Of a stretch of DNA of 31,028 nt, positions 6,560 to 15,266 are shown in pieces. The stretch lies in the NCBI GenBank assembly GCA_003599475.1, contig QZKK01000243.1, positions 1-31,028 of the forward strand, read 5' to 3'. The notes below the pieces were generated by a model. That model saw only the letters and a list, made by a program, of their open reading frames with translations, was not told where the DNA came from and did no database searches. The DNA is from Desulfobacteraceae bacterium (GTDB lineage Bacteria; Desulfobacterota; Desulfobacteria; Desulfobacterales; SURF-15). Within the stretch, counting starts at the first letter, position 1. Each line of letters opens with the position of its first letter. The position numbers and the translations under genes were made by a program.

Positions 6560-8251
6560 ATGGCAGAAGCCGCACCGGCAGCCGTCGACTTCATTCGATC
6601 GATCATCGAAGAAGACCTGAAAGCCGGAAAACATAAAACGGTCGTCACCCGATTTCCCCCGGAACCCAACGGCTATCTGCATATCGGCCACGCCAAGTCG
6701 ATCTGTCTGAATTTCGGAATCGCCGAACAGTACGGCGGCATCTGCAACATGCGATTCGACGACACCAATCCGACAAAGGAAGAAGTCGAGTATGTGGAAG
6801 CCATCAAAGAGGACGTCCGATGGATCGGCTACGACTGGGGCGACCGGCTCTATTTCGCCTCCGATTACTTCGAGCGTCTTTACGATTTTGCCGTCCGGCT
6901 GATCGAATACGGAAAAGCATATGCAGACAGCCTGAGCCCGGATGAAATCCGCGAGTACCGGGGCACATTGACGGAACCGGGTCGAAACAGCCCCTATCGG
7001 AATCGGACGGTCGAAGAAAACCTCGACCTCTTCAAGAGGATGCGTGCCGGTGAATTCGGCGACGGGGAAATGGTCCTGCGGGCAAAGATCGACATGGCGC
7101 ATCCGAATCTCAACATGCGGGATCCGGTGATCTACCGCATCCGCCACACCGATCACCATCGGACCGGAGACAAGTGGTGCATCTACCCGATGTACGACTT
7201 CACGCATTGTCTCTCGGATATGATAGAAGGAATCACCCACTCCATCTGCACCCAGGAGTATGAAGACCACCGGCCGCTCTACGACTGGTTTCTCGACGAG
7301 CTGCACACCCCGTGTCACCCGCAGCAAATCGAATTTGCACGCCTCAATCTCAGTTATACCGTCATGAGCAAACGCAAGCTCCTCAGGCTGGTGGAAGGCG
7401 GATTTGTAAGCGGCTGGGACGACCCGCGTATGCCGACCATCTCCGGCATGCGCCGCCGCGGATATACACCCGCCGCGATCCGTGCTTTCTGCGACCGCAT
7501 CGGCATTGCAAAGCGGGAAAGCATCGTCGACCTGGCGCTGCTCGAATATTGTGTCCGCGAAGATCTGAACATCCATGCACCGCGTGTGATGGGGGTCCTT
7601 CATCCGCTCAAGGTCGTCATCGACAACTACCCGCAAGGCCGGGTGGAGGAGCTGGATGCCTCGTATCATCCGGAGGGCCAGAGCCTCGGTTCGCGGAAAG
7701 TCCCCTTCGCCCGCACCCTCTACATCGAACAGGAAGACTTTATGGAAGACCCCCCGGGGAAATACTTCCGGTTGGCCCCGGGAAAAGAAGTGCGACTCCG
7801 GTATGCCTATTACATCCGGTGCCAGCGGGTGGTAAAAGATCCCGATACCGGAGAAATCACAGAGCTCCACTGCACCTACGACCCTGAGACGCGAGGCGGA
7901 TGGTCGAAGGACGGACGAAAGGTAAAGGGAACCATTCATTGGGTATCTGCCGATCATGCCCTCGATGCACAGGTCCGGCTCTACGATCGCCTTTTCTCGG
8001 TCGAAAACCCAGCAGGAGAAAAAGACAGCGATTTCACATCCTTTGTGAGCCCTGAATCCTTAAAGACGCTAAGCCTCTGCAAACTGGAACCGAGCCTGAA
8101 AAAAGCCCTTCCCGGCGACCGGTTTCAATTCGAACGCATCGGATACTTCTGCGCGGATTCCAGGGATTCCATCCCGGGGGGCCCGATATTCAATCAAACG
8201 GTTACCCTGCGCGATACCTGGGCAAAGATCGCCGGCAAACAGCAATCCTGA
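6560..8251 (+). CDS. glnS: Glutaminyl-tRNA synthetase
   Basis: A 563-residue class I synthetase that charges tRNA-Gln. The HIGH motif is at residues 41-44 ([12 protein letters not shown]), and the KMSKS equivalent reads VMSKRKL near 268-274, both typical of GlnRS. The motif [14 protein letters not shown] and the C-terminal anticodon-binding beta barrels distinguish it from GluRS. Length matches the bacterial enzyme. Its presence implies that at least part of Gln-tRNA is made directly. An AAGGA ribosome site precedes the ATG. It is the first gene of a run of three, with 22 and 10 bp gaps to the next two. Confidence 0.96.
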   Translation: MAEAAPAAVDFIRSIIEEDLKAGKHKTVVTRFPPEPNGYLHIGHAKSICLNFGIAEQYGGICNMRFDDTNPTKEEVEYVEAIKEDVRWIGYDWGDRLYFASDYFERLYDFAVRLIEYGKAYADSLSPDEIREYRGTLTEPGRNSPYRNRTVEENLDLFKRMRAGEFGDGEMVLRAKIDMAHPNLNMRDPVIYRIRHTDHHRTGDKWCIYPMYDFTHCLSDMIEGITHSICTQEYEDHRPLYDWFLDELHTPCHPQQIEFARLNLSYTVMSKRKLLRLVEGGFVSGWDDPRMPTISGMRRRGYTPAAIRAFCDRIGIAKRESIVDLALLEYCVREDLNIHAPRVMGVLHPLKVVIDNYPQGRVEELDASYHPEGQSLGSRKVPFARTLYIEQEDFMEDPPGKYFRLAPGKEVRLRYAYYIRCQRVVKDPDTGEITELHCTYDPETRGGWSKDGRKVKGTIHWVSADHALDAQVRLYDRLFSVENPAGEKDSDFTSFVSPESLKTLSLCKLEPSLKKALPGDRFQFERIGYFCADSRDSIPGGPIFNQTVTLRDTWAKIAGKQQS

Positions 8252-8273
8252 TGCTAACCGAAAGAAAACATCC

Positions 8274-9242
8274 ATGAAAAAACTATTGATGGCCAAAGGC
8301 GCAAGGACCCTGGTCGATGTCTGCACGAGGGTAAAGCCCGGTGAAACCGTGCTGATCGTAACGGATATGTACAGGACCAGCATCGCAGAAACCATTGCCG
8401 GCGTGGCCATGGACCGGGGGGCGGAGGCGATCGTCACCGTCATCCAGCCCAGGGAAAGAAACGGCCAGGAACCTCCCGAACCGGTGGCTGAAGCCATGAA
8501 AAAAGCCGATGTCGTCTTTACCCCTGTAACCTATTCCATCACCCATACCCATGCGGTAAAGAATGCGGCCTCAGCCGGCGCCCGTCTGATCGTAATGACC
8601 GACTTTACGGAAGAGATGATGATCCGGGGGGGTCTGGAAGCCGATTTCAAGGAATTGAAGCCGATTTGTAAAAAAGTCGCCGAAGCATTTGGAAACGGCA
8701 ACCGGATCAAGCTTACCACGCCTGCGGGGACGGATTTCGAAGCCGATATCTCGGGAAGAAGAGGAAACGCTCTTTACGGCATCGTAGAGCCCGGGGAATT
8801 TTCCACAGCCCCTACTGTGGAGGCAAATGTATCTCCCGTCGAGGGGTCGGCCCACGGAAGACTGGTGGTAAACGCCAGCATTCCCTATATCGGCATCGGG
8901 GTGATCACCGAACCGGTGATTGTCGACATCGAAAATGGGTTCATCACCCGGATCGAAGGCGGCCTCCAGGCAGAGATGCTGCGCAGGGATCTTGAAAGCC
9001 ATAAAGAAAAGAGCGCTTTCAACATTGCCGAGCTGGGGGTCGGATTGAACCCCAAATGCCGGATGTGCGGGAAAATGCTCGAGGATGAGGGGGTGGTTTC
9101 GACCTGCCATATCGGCATCGGCACCAACATCACCCTGGGCGGCCATACCAAAGCGCCGATTCATTACGATCTCCTGGTCTGGGAACCGAAGGTGGAAGTC
9201 GACGGCAGGTTGGTGCTGGAGGGCGAGCGGGTTCTGATTTGA
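8274..9242 (+). CDS. NicX/M29-like metalloenzyme (annotated as aminopeptidase or dihydroxypyridine dioxygenase family)
   Basis: A 322-residue protein of the fold shared by M29 aminopeptidases and the ring-cleaving enzyme NicX (2,5-dihydroxypyridine 5,6-dioxygenase). The C-terminal half carries plausible metal ligands: STCHIGIGTN and GHTKAPIHYDLL, where the H-x-D pattern matches the NicX iron site. A CRMCG motif adds extra cysteines. Close relatives are usually annotated as leucyl aminopeptidase without biochemical proof. It sits 22 bp after glnS and 10 bp before a HAD phosphatase, so it is probably co-transcribed. The real substrate cannot be decided; an anaerobe would not be expected to use a dioxygenase. 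Confidence 0.75.
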   Translation: MKKLLMAKGARTLVDVCTRVKPGETVLIVTDMYRTSIAETIAGVAMDRGAEAIVTVIQPRERNGQEPPEPVAEAMKKADVVFTPVTYSITHTHAVKNAASAGARLIVMTDFTEEMMIRGGLEADFKELKPICKKVAEAFGNGNRIKLTTPAGTDFEADISGRRGNALYGIVEPGEFSTAPTVEANVSPVEGSAHGRLVVNASIPYIGIGVITEPVIVDIENGFITRIEGGLQAEMLRRDLESHKEKSAFNIAELGVGLNPKCRMCGKMLEDEGVVSTCHIGIGTNITLGGHTKAPIHYDLLVWEPKVEVDGRLVLEGERVLI

Positions 9243-9252
9243 CGGGGGTACC

Positions 9253-10038
9253 ATGGAATCCCTGCGAAACAAGCGTGCGTTCATCTGCGACATGGACGGG
9301 GTCATCTATCACGGCAATCGGCTGCTTCCCGGAGTGGGGCGGTTTCTCGAATGGTTGAAGGGACAAGGAAAGAAGTTTCTTTTTCTGACCAACAGCAGCG
9401 AGCGGTCCCCCCGGGAGCTCCAGGAAAAAATGGCCCGCCTGGGCATCGTATTCGATGAAACCCATTTTTATACCAGCGCCCAGGCCACGGCGAGCTTTCT
9501 CTCCTTGCAGAGGCCGAACGGGAGTGCCTATGTGATCGGTGAGCACGGGCTGATCAAGGCGCTCTATGATGCCGGGTATTCCATGAACGATGTGGATCCG
9601 GATTACGTGATCGTGGGGGAGACCCGAGCCTATTCGTTTGAAAAAATAGAACGGGCCGTCAACCTGATCAGGTCCGGGGCCAAACTGATCGGTACCAACC
9701 CGGATCTTACAGGCCCCACCGAAGAAGGGATCAAACCCGGAGCCGGGGCGCTTGTCGCCCCCATCGAGCTGGCCGCCGGTGTGAGCGCCTATTTCATGGG
9801 AAAACCGAACCCGCTGATGATGCGCCATGCGCGCAGGATGCTCGAGTGCAGTCGTGAAGAAACGGTCATCGTCGGCGACCGCATGGACACCGACATCCTG
9901 GCAGGTATCCATGAGGGGATCGATACGGTTCTTGTGCTCAGCGGGGTGACCTCCAGGGAGGATCTCGAAAGATTTGCCTACCATCCCACCTATGTGCTCT
10001 CCGGAGTCGGCGAAATCCCGGAAGCTGCAGGCGGATAG
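9253..10038 (+). CDS. HAD-IIA family sugar-phosphatase (NagD-like)
   Basis: A 261-residue HAD hydrolase. Motif I is CDMDGVIYHGN with nucleophile D13 and general acid D15. Motif II is FLTNSSERSP, a Lys in GKPNPLMM is motif III, and motif IV is VGDRMDTDILAG. The cap between motifs II and III is the C2 type of the NagD/p-nitrophenylphosphatase group. These enzymes dephosphorylate small phosphometabolites such as UMP or glycolate phosphate. It follows the preceding gene by 10 bp with a GGGGG ribosome site. The FMN-linked alpha-hydroxy-acid enzyme beyond the next gap could suggest glycolate metabolism, but that is speculative. Confidence 0.88.
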   Translation: MESLRNKRAFICDMDGVIYHGNRLLPGVGRFLEWLKGQGKKFLFLTNSSERSPRELQEKMARLGIVFDETHFYTSAQATASFLSLQRPNGSAYVIGEHGLIKALYDAGYSMNDVDPDYVIVGETRAYSFEKIERAVNLIRSGAKLIGTNPDLTGPTEEGIKPGAGALVAPIELAAGVSAYFMGKPNPLMMRHARRMLECSREETVIVGDRMDTDILAGIHEGIDTVLVLSGVTSREDLERFAYHPTYVLSGVGEIPEAAGG

Positions 10039-10161
10039 AGCCTGCGGTTGGCCGCTTGGCAACCGTTCTGAGGTTCGGGTTCCAGGGTTTCCCTCCTCAG
10101 CGGGATTGAATCAGAATCGAGGCATGGAACAGAGAGCAGGAAGGAAGGCGGTGGACTGCTC

Positions 10162-10190
10162 TTGAACGCTGAACGCTGAACCTCTTACGG
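10162..10190. repeat. Dispersed intergenic repeat, AACGCTGAACC family, copy 2
   Basis: Contains the unit GAACGCT twice in tandem, ending in AACGCTGAACC (10172-10182), just upstream of the alpha-hydroxy-acid enzyme. The 11-mer also occurs at 1441-1451 and 12810-12820. Confidence 0.5.
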
Positions 10191-10215
10191 TACGGATCAA
10201 GGAGGAATACCCGAG

Positions 10216-11295
10216 ATGGAAAAAAAGGACTTTGTCAACGTATTCGACTATGAAGCCGTAGCGAGCACCAACCTCACCCAGATCGCCTACGACTACTATG
10301 CCAGCGGCGCCGGCGATGAGATCACGCTCCGTGAAAACCATGCCGCCTATGATCGCATCAAGCTGAGGCCGCGGGTGCTTCGTGACATCAGCCGCCCCGA
10401 TCTTTCCACTACCGTGCTTGGACAAAAAATTTCGATGCCGATCATGGTTGCACCCACCGCCTTTCATGCCATGGCGCACCCGGATGGAGAAAAGGCGACC
10501 GCCCGCGCTTCCGGGGCGGCGGATACGATCATGATTCTCAGCACCCTTGCCACCTGCTCCATCGAAGAGGTCATGGCCGAAGCGACGGGAACGGTCTGGT
10601 TTCAGCTCTACTATTATAAAGACCGAAACGCCACCATGTCCCTGATCCATCGGGCTGAAGCCGCCGGCTGCAAGGCGATCGCGCTCACCGTAGACGCACA
10701 AATCTGGGGACGCCGCGAGCGCGATGTCAAGAACAGGTTCCGACTGCCCAAGGGGCTTTCCATCAAAAATCTCCAGCCGGCAGGAAAGGAGCAGATGCCG
10801 AAGGAGGAGGCCGATTCCGGACTCGCCTCATACGTTTCCTGGCAATTCGATCCGTCCATGTCCTGGAAAGACGTCGATTGGCTCTGCGCCCAGACCAAGC
10901 TCCCCGTCCTCCTCAAAGGGATCCTGCACCCGGAGGATGCGCGGATCGCAATCGATCACGGGGCCGCCGGTGTGATCGTCTCCAACCATGGGGGGAGGCA
11001 GCTTGACACCGTACCTGCCACCATCGAGGCTCTGCCGGCAATCGTCGAGGCCGCAGACGGCCGGCTCGAGGTGTTTGCCGACGGAGGAATCCGCCGCGGC
11101 ACGGATGTGCTTAAGGCCATCGCACTCGGGGCCAAAGCGGTCGGCGTGGGAAGGCCGATCGTCTGGGGGCTGGCTGTCAGCGGAGAAGACGGCGCAAAGC
11201 AGGTGCTTCAGATCCTGAGGAAGGAATTCGAGCTCGCCATGCGGCTGTGCGGCTGCACATCGATTCAGGAAATCGACAAGGACATCCTTTTCTAA
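10216..11295 (+). CDS. FMN-dependent alpha-hydroxy-acid oxidase/dehydrogenase (lactate/glycolate type)
   Basis: A 359-residue TIM-barrel flavoenzyme of normal family length. Visible landmarks are DYYASGAGDEITLREN near the N-terminus, the FMN-binding PTAFHAMAHPDGE, the FQLYYYKD strand, LKGILHPEDA, the catalytic SNHGGRQLD (His258, Arg261), and the phosphate loops VFADGGIRRGTDVLKA and GAKAVGVGRPIVWGL. It oxidises an L-2-hydroxy acid such as lactate or glycolate to the 2-keto acid. The electron acceptor (oxygen, quinone or another protein) is not apparent. No membrane segment is seen. The ribosome site is AAGGAGG. It is convergent with the HtrA gene. Confidence 0.9.
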   Translation: MEKKDFVNVFDYEAVASTNLTQIAYDYYASGAGDEITLRENHAAYDRIKLRPRVLRDISRPDLSTTVLGQKISMPIMVAPTAFHAMAHPDGEKATARASGAADTIMILSTLATCSIEEVMAEATGTVWFQLYYYKDRNATMSLIHRAEAAGCKAIALTVDAQIWGRRERDVKNRFRLPKGLSIKNLQPAGKEQMPKEEADSGLASYVSWQFDPSMSWKDVDWLCAQTKLPVLLKGILHPEDARIAIDHGAAGVIVSNHGGRQLDTVPATIEALPAIVEAADGRLEVFADGGIRRGTDVLKAIALGAKAVGVGRPIVWGLAVSGEDGAKQVLQILRKEFELAMRLCGCTSIQEIDKDILF

Positions 11296-11296
11296 T

Positions 11297-11331
11297 GTTG
11301 CGGGTTGCGAGCCGCAAGCGCAACCCGCAAC
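11297..11331. terminator. Hairpin between convergent genes
   Basis: A perfect 13-base inverted repeat (GTTGCGGGTTGCG against CGCAACCCGCAAC) with a 9-base loop, followed by another CCGCAACCCGG unit. It separates two convergent genes and can act on both strands. It lacks a T tract, so it may be a REP-like element rather than a classical terminator. Confidence 0.55.
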
Positions 11332-11343
11332 CCGCAACCCGGT

Positions 11344-12753
11344 CTATACGATCCGGATGGCAATAAAGCCGACATTGGGCCTTTTGAGCAGCAGTTGGAT
11401 CTCCTTTTCGTCCGTTTTTGCCAGCCGGCTTTGGAATTCACCGATCGTTTCCACCGGGCTCCGGTTGACCTCTTTTACGAGGTCCCCCCGCTTAACTCCG
11501 GCTGCAGCCGCCCTGCTCTGGGGCTTCACATCCATCACCAGAACCCCTTTTTCTTCCCCGGAGAATCCCAGTCTCCGTGCGGTGTCCGGATCGAGCTCCG
11601 AAAGTGTGAGCCCAAGCGCGTCTTTTTGATCCGGCTCCTGCTTTGCCTGCAGTTGGCTGTCTGTTCGTTTGGCAAGTGAAATTTCGACCGTTTTCATCTT
11701 CCCTTCCCTGAGAATGGAAACGGGAATCCGCTTCCCGACCGGACTGGCCGCAACCCTCCGGGAAAGATCCCGGCTCGAGGAAACCGCTTTCCCGTCGACT
11801 GAGAGGATGATGTCTTTTGCTTTTATCCCGCCCTTTTCGGCGGGATCTCCCGGATAGACATCGGTTACGAGCACCCCGTCCTGGTCCTTGACGCTGTAGT
11901 ATGCTTTGAGCTCGGGGGAGAGATCCTGGATGGCGACCCCCAGCCAGGCGCGCGTGACCTCGCCGTTTTCCTTCAACTGTCCGATGATTTCCCGAGCCAT
12001 GTTTGCCGGGATGGCAAAGCCGATTCCCTGCCCCCTGGCGACGATGGCGGTGTTGATTCCGACCACCTCCCCCTGCATATCGAGAAGGGGTCCTCCGCTG
12101 TTGCCCGGGTTGATGGAGGCATCGGTCTGGATGAAGTCGTCGTAGGGACCGGCTCCGATGACGCGCCCCTTCGCGCTGACGATGCCAGCGGTAAGGGTCT
12201 GCTCCAGCCCGAAAGGACTTCCGATCGCAACCACCCAGGAGCCGACCGGAAGCGCATCCGAATCCCCCATCCGGAGAGGATGAAGATCCCTGGAACCCTC
12301 GATTTTGATCAGGGCAAGATCGGTATTTGGATCGCGCCCGATGATCTTTGCATCGGACTCTTTCCCGTCGGAAAGTTTGACCGTGATCCGATCGGCGTTT
12401 TCGATCACATGATTGTTGGTGACGATGTAGCCTTCCCGGTCGATGATGAAGCCGGAGCCCAGGCTCTGCTGCTTGAAGTCTTCCGGAGGATTTTGTCCGT
12501 AAGGTCCTTCAAAAGGGTTCCGCTCGCCGAACGGATTCCCGAAGAAATGACGAAAGACAGGCCCTCCTCCTTTCATCGTCTTTTCCGTCCGGATGTTGAC
12601 GACCCCTTCGCGGACAGTCTGGTGAAGCTGAGAAAAGTTACCCGGAATCATCTTCACATCCGGATCGATTGCCGCCGAAGCTGGCTGGAAACCATACCCC
12701 GGGATCATTCCCATGACGGCAAGCACCATCGTGAACATTTTCAGTTTTTTCAT
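11344..12753 (-). CDS. htrA: Periplasmic serine protease of the HtrA/DegP (Do) family
   Basis: A 469-residue protein with a signal peptide (MKKLKMFTMVLAVMG, cleavage near ASA27), then a trypsin-like domain with catalytic H115 (VTNNHVIENAD), D145 (NTDLALIKIEG) and S219 (NPGNSGGPLLD). Two PDZ domains follow at about 265-360 and 375-465, the first carrying YSVKDQDGVLVTDVYPGDP. A glycine/proline-rich loop (residues 62-90) corresponds to the LA loop that controls the DegP active site. It should degrade or chaperone misfolded envelope proteins. I chose ATG 12753 because an AAAGGAG site precedes it; a longer frame to 12795 has no such site and would bury the signal peptide. It stands alone, convergent with its downstream neighbour. 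Confidence 0.94.
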   Translation of the reverse strand: MKKLKMFTMVLAVMGMIPGYGFQPASAAIDPDVKMIPGNFSQLHQTVREGVVNIRTEKTMKGGGPVFRHFFGNPFGERNPFEGPYGQNPPEDFKQQSLGSGFIIDREGYIVTNNHVIENADRITVKLSDGKESDAKIIGRDPNTDLALIKIEGSRDLHPLRMGDSDALPVGSWVVAIGSPFGLEQTLTAGIVSAKGRVIGAGPYDDFIQTDASINPGNSGGPLLDMQGEVVGINTAIVARGQGIGFAIPANMAREIIGQLKENGEVTRAWLGVAIQDLSPELKAYYSVKDQDGVLVTDVYPGDPAEKGGIKAKDIILSVDGKAVSSSRDLSRRVAASPVGKRIPVSILREGKMKTVEISLAKRTDSQLQAKQEPDQKDALGLTLSELDPDTARRLGFSGEEKGVLVMDVKPQSRAAAAGVKRGDLVKEVNRSPVETIGEFQSRLAKTDEKEIQLLLKRPNVGFIAIRIV

Positions 12754-12793
12754 TCTTCTTTCTCCTTTAGTAGATGTCGTTTTCCAAATTCCC

Positions 12794-12831
12794 AACCGTT
12801 GAACCTTTTAACGCTGAACCAGTGAACGGTT
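12794..12831. repeat. Dispersed intergenic repeat, AACGCTGAACC family, copy 3
   Basis: AACCGTT at the left and AACGGTT at the right form an inverted pair around AACGCTGAACC (12810-12820). It lies in the htrA leader. The gap from 12832 to 13059 shows only a TTGACA box at 12973-12978 with a weak TTAAGG at 12996-13001, a possible promoter for the M20 peptidase. Confidence 0.5.
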
Positions 12832-13059
12832 GCCTTTTGCAGCGAAGATAACAAACGAAAATTACCGGAACCTGACCGCAACATTACAAGATCGTCATGT
12901 TTCTCTGGCTCCCCGGCGGATTCCATGGGCCTTCCATTTTCACCGGAAATCGCCGGGACCGATCCATGCGGCTTGACAAACACGCGGCGGTCGTCTTAAG
13001 GAGAGAGGGTCCCTGGTGCAGTTCGGCTTCGGAAATACAAACTCTATGAGGTAGACTTT

Positions 13060-14178
13060 ATGGCACACGACGATCTCGTTTCATTGGCGCGGGAGCTGGT
13101 TGCGATTCCCTCCGAGACGACCGAAAGCAACGAAAAGGTTTCCGATTATCTGCAGGGCTGGCTCGAATCGCATGATTTTGCGGTGGAACGCCTGGTTTAT
13201 CGGCATCCCGGGGACACGCTGAAGGTCAATCTGGTGGCGAAGCGGGGAAAAGGTTCGGGAGGAATCGGGTTCTTCTCCCACTCGGACACCGTGCCGGGCG
13301 ATACCCGCCTGTGGAATCCATTCGATCCGGTCGTCCGGGAGGGCAGGCTGTTCGGACGGGGAAGCTGCGACATGAAAGGACCCCTGGCCGCGACATTGAT
13401 CGCCGCAGCCGGTGCGGATTTCGGCAGGCTGCAAAAGCCCGTATACATCGGGGTGACATCGGATGAAGAACAGGGGCATCGGGGGGCACGCCACATCCTT
13501 GAGCACTCGCAGATGCTTGGGGAAGGCTGGCCCGAATTTGCGGTCGTGGCCGAACCGACCGATCTGATTCCGGTTTACGGCCACAAGGGAAGTGCAAACA
13601 TCACCATTACCGCCCACGGAAAGGCCGCCCATACCAGCACCGAAAAGGGGGTTTCGGCAAACTTCATCATCGCGCCTTTTCTGGCCGAAATGGCCGCATT
13701 GGCGCCTGTCTTCCGCAGCGATCGGCGGTTCCGAAACGACATGTTCGATCCGCCGACAAACGGGTTCAACCTGACCATCGATGACGGAAATTGCCGCCCC
13801 AACGTAACCGCCGCCAAAACAGTCTCCCGCATCAGCCTGCGCCTCATGCCGGGAGACCACCGGGAAGAACAGTTTGCCATGATAGAGGACAGGGCGAAAT
13901 TCCACCGCCTGGAGGTCGAACGGACCCTTGTCGAATCCTTCTACATCCGCCCGGATGCCCGCATCATACAGGCCGCCTGCCGGGCTGCGGGCGCCGAAAA
14001 GGCGATCACCGTCCCCTTCGGCACCGAAGCCGAAGCATACCAATCGCATGCGGAAACGGTGGTGCTAGGCCCCGGAGACATTGCACAGGCGCATACGATC
14101 GGCGAGTGGATCGATATCGGGCGGCTGCAGCAGGCTGTGTCCGTCTACGGCAAGCTGATCGCGCAGCTTTGTAGCTGA
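13060..14178 (+). CDS. M20-family metallopeptidase (ArgE/DapE-like deacylase)
   Basis: A 372-residue di-zinc hydrolase. The metal ligands and catalytic acids are in place: H74-S-D76 (GFFSHSDTVPGD), D104 in GRGSCDMKGPLA, and the Glu pair at 136-137 in TSDEEQGHRGA. H373-type C-terminal ligands are suggested by GPGDIAQAHTIGEWI. A lid/dimerisation domain occupies roughly residues 175-290. Family members remove acyl groups from amino acids (acetylornithine, succinyl-diaminopimelate, carboxypeptidase substrates); the sequence alone does not decide which. No arginine or lysine pathway gene is nearby. The ribosome site is weak (ATGAGGTAG). Confidence 0.9.
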   Translation: MAHDDLVSLARELVAIPSETTESNEKVSDYLQGWLESHDFAVERLVYRHPGDTLKVNLVAKRGKGSGGIGFFSHSDTVPGDTRLWNPFDPVVREGRLFGRGSCDMKGPLAATLIAAAGADFGRLQKPVYIGVTSDEEQGHRGARHILEHSQMLGEGWPEFAVVAEPTDLIPVYGHKGSANITITAHGKAAHTSTEKGVSANFIIAPFLAEMAALAPVFRSDRRFRNDMFDPPTNGFNLTIDDGNCRPNVTAAKTVSRISLRLMPGDHREEQFAMIEDRAKFHRLEVERTLVESFYIRPDARIIQAACRAAGAEKAITVPFGTEAEAYQSHAETVVLGPGDIAQAHTIGEWIDIGRLQQAVSVYGKLIAQLCS

Positions 14179-14254
14179 TCGGCTGCGACCGAGAAAAAAG
14201 CTTCCGATCGGGGGAGGATTCTGATAAGATTTTCCGGTAAATTTAAAGCATGTT

Positions 14255-14397
14255 CAGCCACCAAGACACGAAGACACAAAGAAGACTTGTTAAGTTTAAG
14301 CCCTGATCAAGAATAGAGGAGTTCAAGGTGCCTCTCATCAGGATGGCAGTCGAAATAATCATGGTAAAACCTTTGTGACTTCGTGTCCTTGTGGCTG
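14255..14397. repeat. 143-bp intergenic palindromic element (CACCAAGACACGAAG type)
   Basis: A 27-base left arm (14255-14281, containing GACACGAAGACACAAAG) and a 27-base right arm (14371-14397, containing CTTTGTGACTTCGTGTCC) are inverted complements at 24 of 27 positions, around an 89-base centre. It fills most of the gap between the M20 peptidase and the HNH gene. Similar CACCAAGACACGAAG strings are known as dispersed intergenic repeats in many bacteria. It may fold in the transcript or be a miniature mobile element. Confidence 0.65.
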
Positions 14398-14417
14398 CAC
14401 GATAAGCGGAGGATTAT

Positions 14418-14801
14418 ATGTCTTCGAATCGGATGGAATCGGAACCGGGAAATCAGGCCCGTATCATAGAGGAAGCCCGGCAGAGCCAGGCTCAGCGGGA
14501 AAAGACCTATCGGGAACGGGCCTTGAAGCTTTTCCCGCGGATTTGTGCCAGGTGCGGCCGGGAGTTTGCAGGAAAAAAGCTTCGCGAGCTCACGGTCCAC
14601 CATAAGGATCACAACCACGACAACAACCCGCCGGACGGAAGCAACTGGGAGCTTCTTTGCCTCTACTGCCACGACAACGAGCACTCGCGCGAATCGGTCT
14701 CGGACTGGTACGCGGAAGAGTCCGGAGACGCCGGTTCCCGGCCCGAAGCCCTCGATAGCCCCTTCGCCGGTTTGGATAAGCTTCTGAAGCTCAAAGAATA
14801 G
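14418..14801 (+). CDS. HNH endonuclease-fold protein (YajD-like)
   Basis: A 127-residue protein with a zinc-type HNH motif: CARCGREF (first cysteine pair), LTVHHKDHNHDNNP, then NWELLCLYCHDNEHS with the second pair and final histidine. This matches the YajD family, small cytoplasmic HNH proteins of unknown target. The N-terminal helix is highly charged. A GGAGG site sits close to the ATG. All metal and catalytic positions look intact. Confidence 0.85.
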   Translation: MSSNRMESEPGNQARIIEEARQSQAQREKTYRERALKLFPRICARCGREFAGKKLRELTVHHKDHNHDNNPPDGSNWELLCLYCHDNEHSRESVSDWYAEESGDAGSRPEALDSPFAGLDKLLKLKE

Positions 14802-14943
14802 CTCCTCCTGAACCGCCGGCCGGAAGCAGGAAATTCAGAAAAAGGGGTTAACCATTAAGAAGTTCGAGGAATTTGATCTTATAAATCCCGCTATCCAGTC
14901 TAATAATAAATAAGCATCATTTCAGTTAACCAGGGAGCATCAA

Positions 14944-15051
14944 ATGAGTGAAATTAATACAACTCGGTGGGAGATAGGTCAGCTTATCAAGTCCAGATTA
15001 TTTTCCGATGAGCAGGCTGTATTCAAAAAATCATGGAGGCATAGAAAATGA
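14944..15051 (+). CDS. Short reading frame (35 aa) coupled to the next gene
   Basis: ATG 14944 is preceded by a GGGAG-like ribosome site and encodes 35 residues (beginning MSEINTTRWEIGQLIKS, ending KKSWRHRK). Its TGA overlaps the next ATG as ATGA, which suggests translational coupling. I recognise no family. It may be the remaining start of a longer gene or a leader peptide of the toxin module. The gap before it (14802-14943) shows no other structure. Confidence 0.4.
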   Translation: MSEINTTRWEIGQLIKSRLFSDEQAVFKKSWRHRK

Positions 15052-15266
15052 GCGAATTAGCCGTTGAAACAATTTATCGCCAAATTTCGAAACTTAAAGA
15101 TAATGAAAAAAAAGTCTTATTAACAAAGCTCATCACAGAAATTTCATTATCCGGCAAGGTCCAACAAAATTTGAATATTTATGATCTGAAAGGTGTTGGA
15201 AAAGAAGTCTGGAACAATATTGATGCACAGGAATACGTTAACTCGGAAAGGGCATCATGGGAATAG
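15048..15266 (+). CDS. Antitoxin-like small protein of a PIN toxin module
   Basis: A 72-residue, AT-rich gene. The N-terminal helix is amphipathic (VETIYRQISKLKDNEKKVLLTKLITEI), and the C-terminus (YDLKGVGKEVWNNIDAQEYV) matches small proteins commonly found before PIN-domain toxins. It overlaps the PIN gene by 10 bases, implying coupled translation. A ribosome site (GGAGG, 15035-15039) precedes the ATG. It should neutralise the neighbouring nuclease. Base composition is clearly lower in GC than the surrounding chromosome, suggesting transfer. Confidence 0.7.
   Translation: MSELAVETIYRQISKLKDNEKKVLLTKLITEISLSGKVQQNLNIYDLKGVGKEVWNNIDAQEYVNSERASWE

Noticed and set aside
6536..7957. Long antisense frame (473 codons) within glnS
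   Set aside because: Shadow frame of a clearly conserved synthetase gene; composition is that of a complementary strand.
11297..11341. Tandem CCCGCAA units as a possible CRISPR or minisatellite
   Set aside because: Only three short units; better explained as a perfect hairpin between convergent genes.
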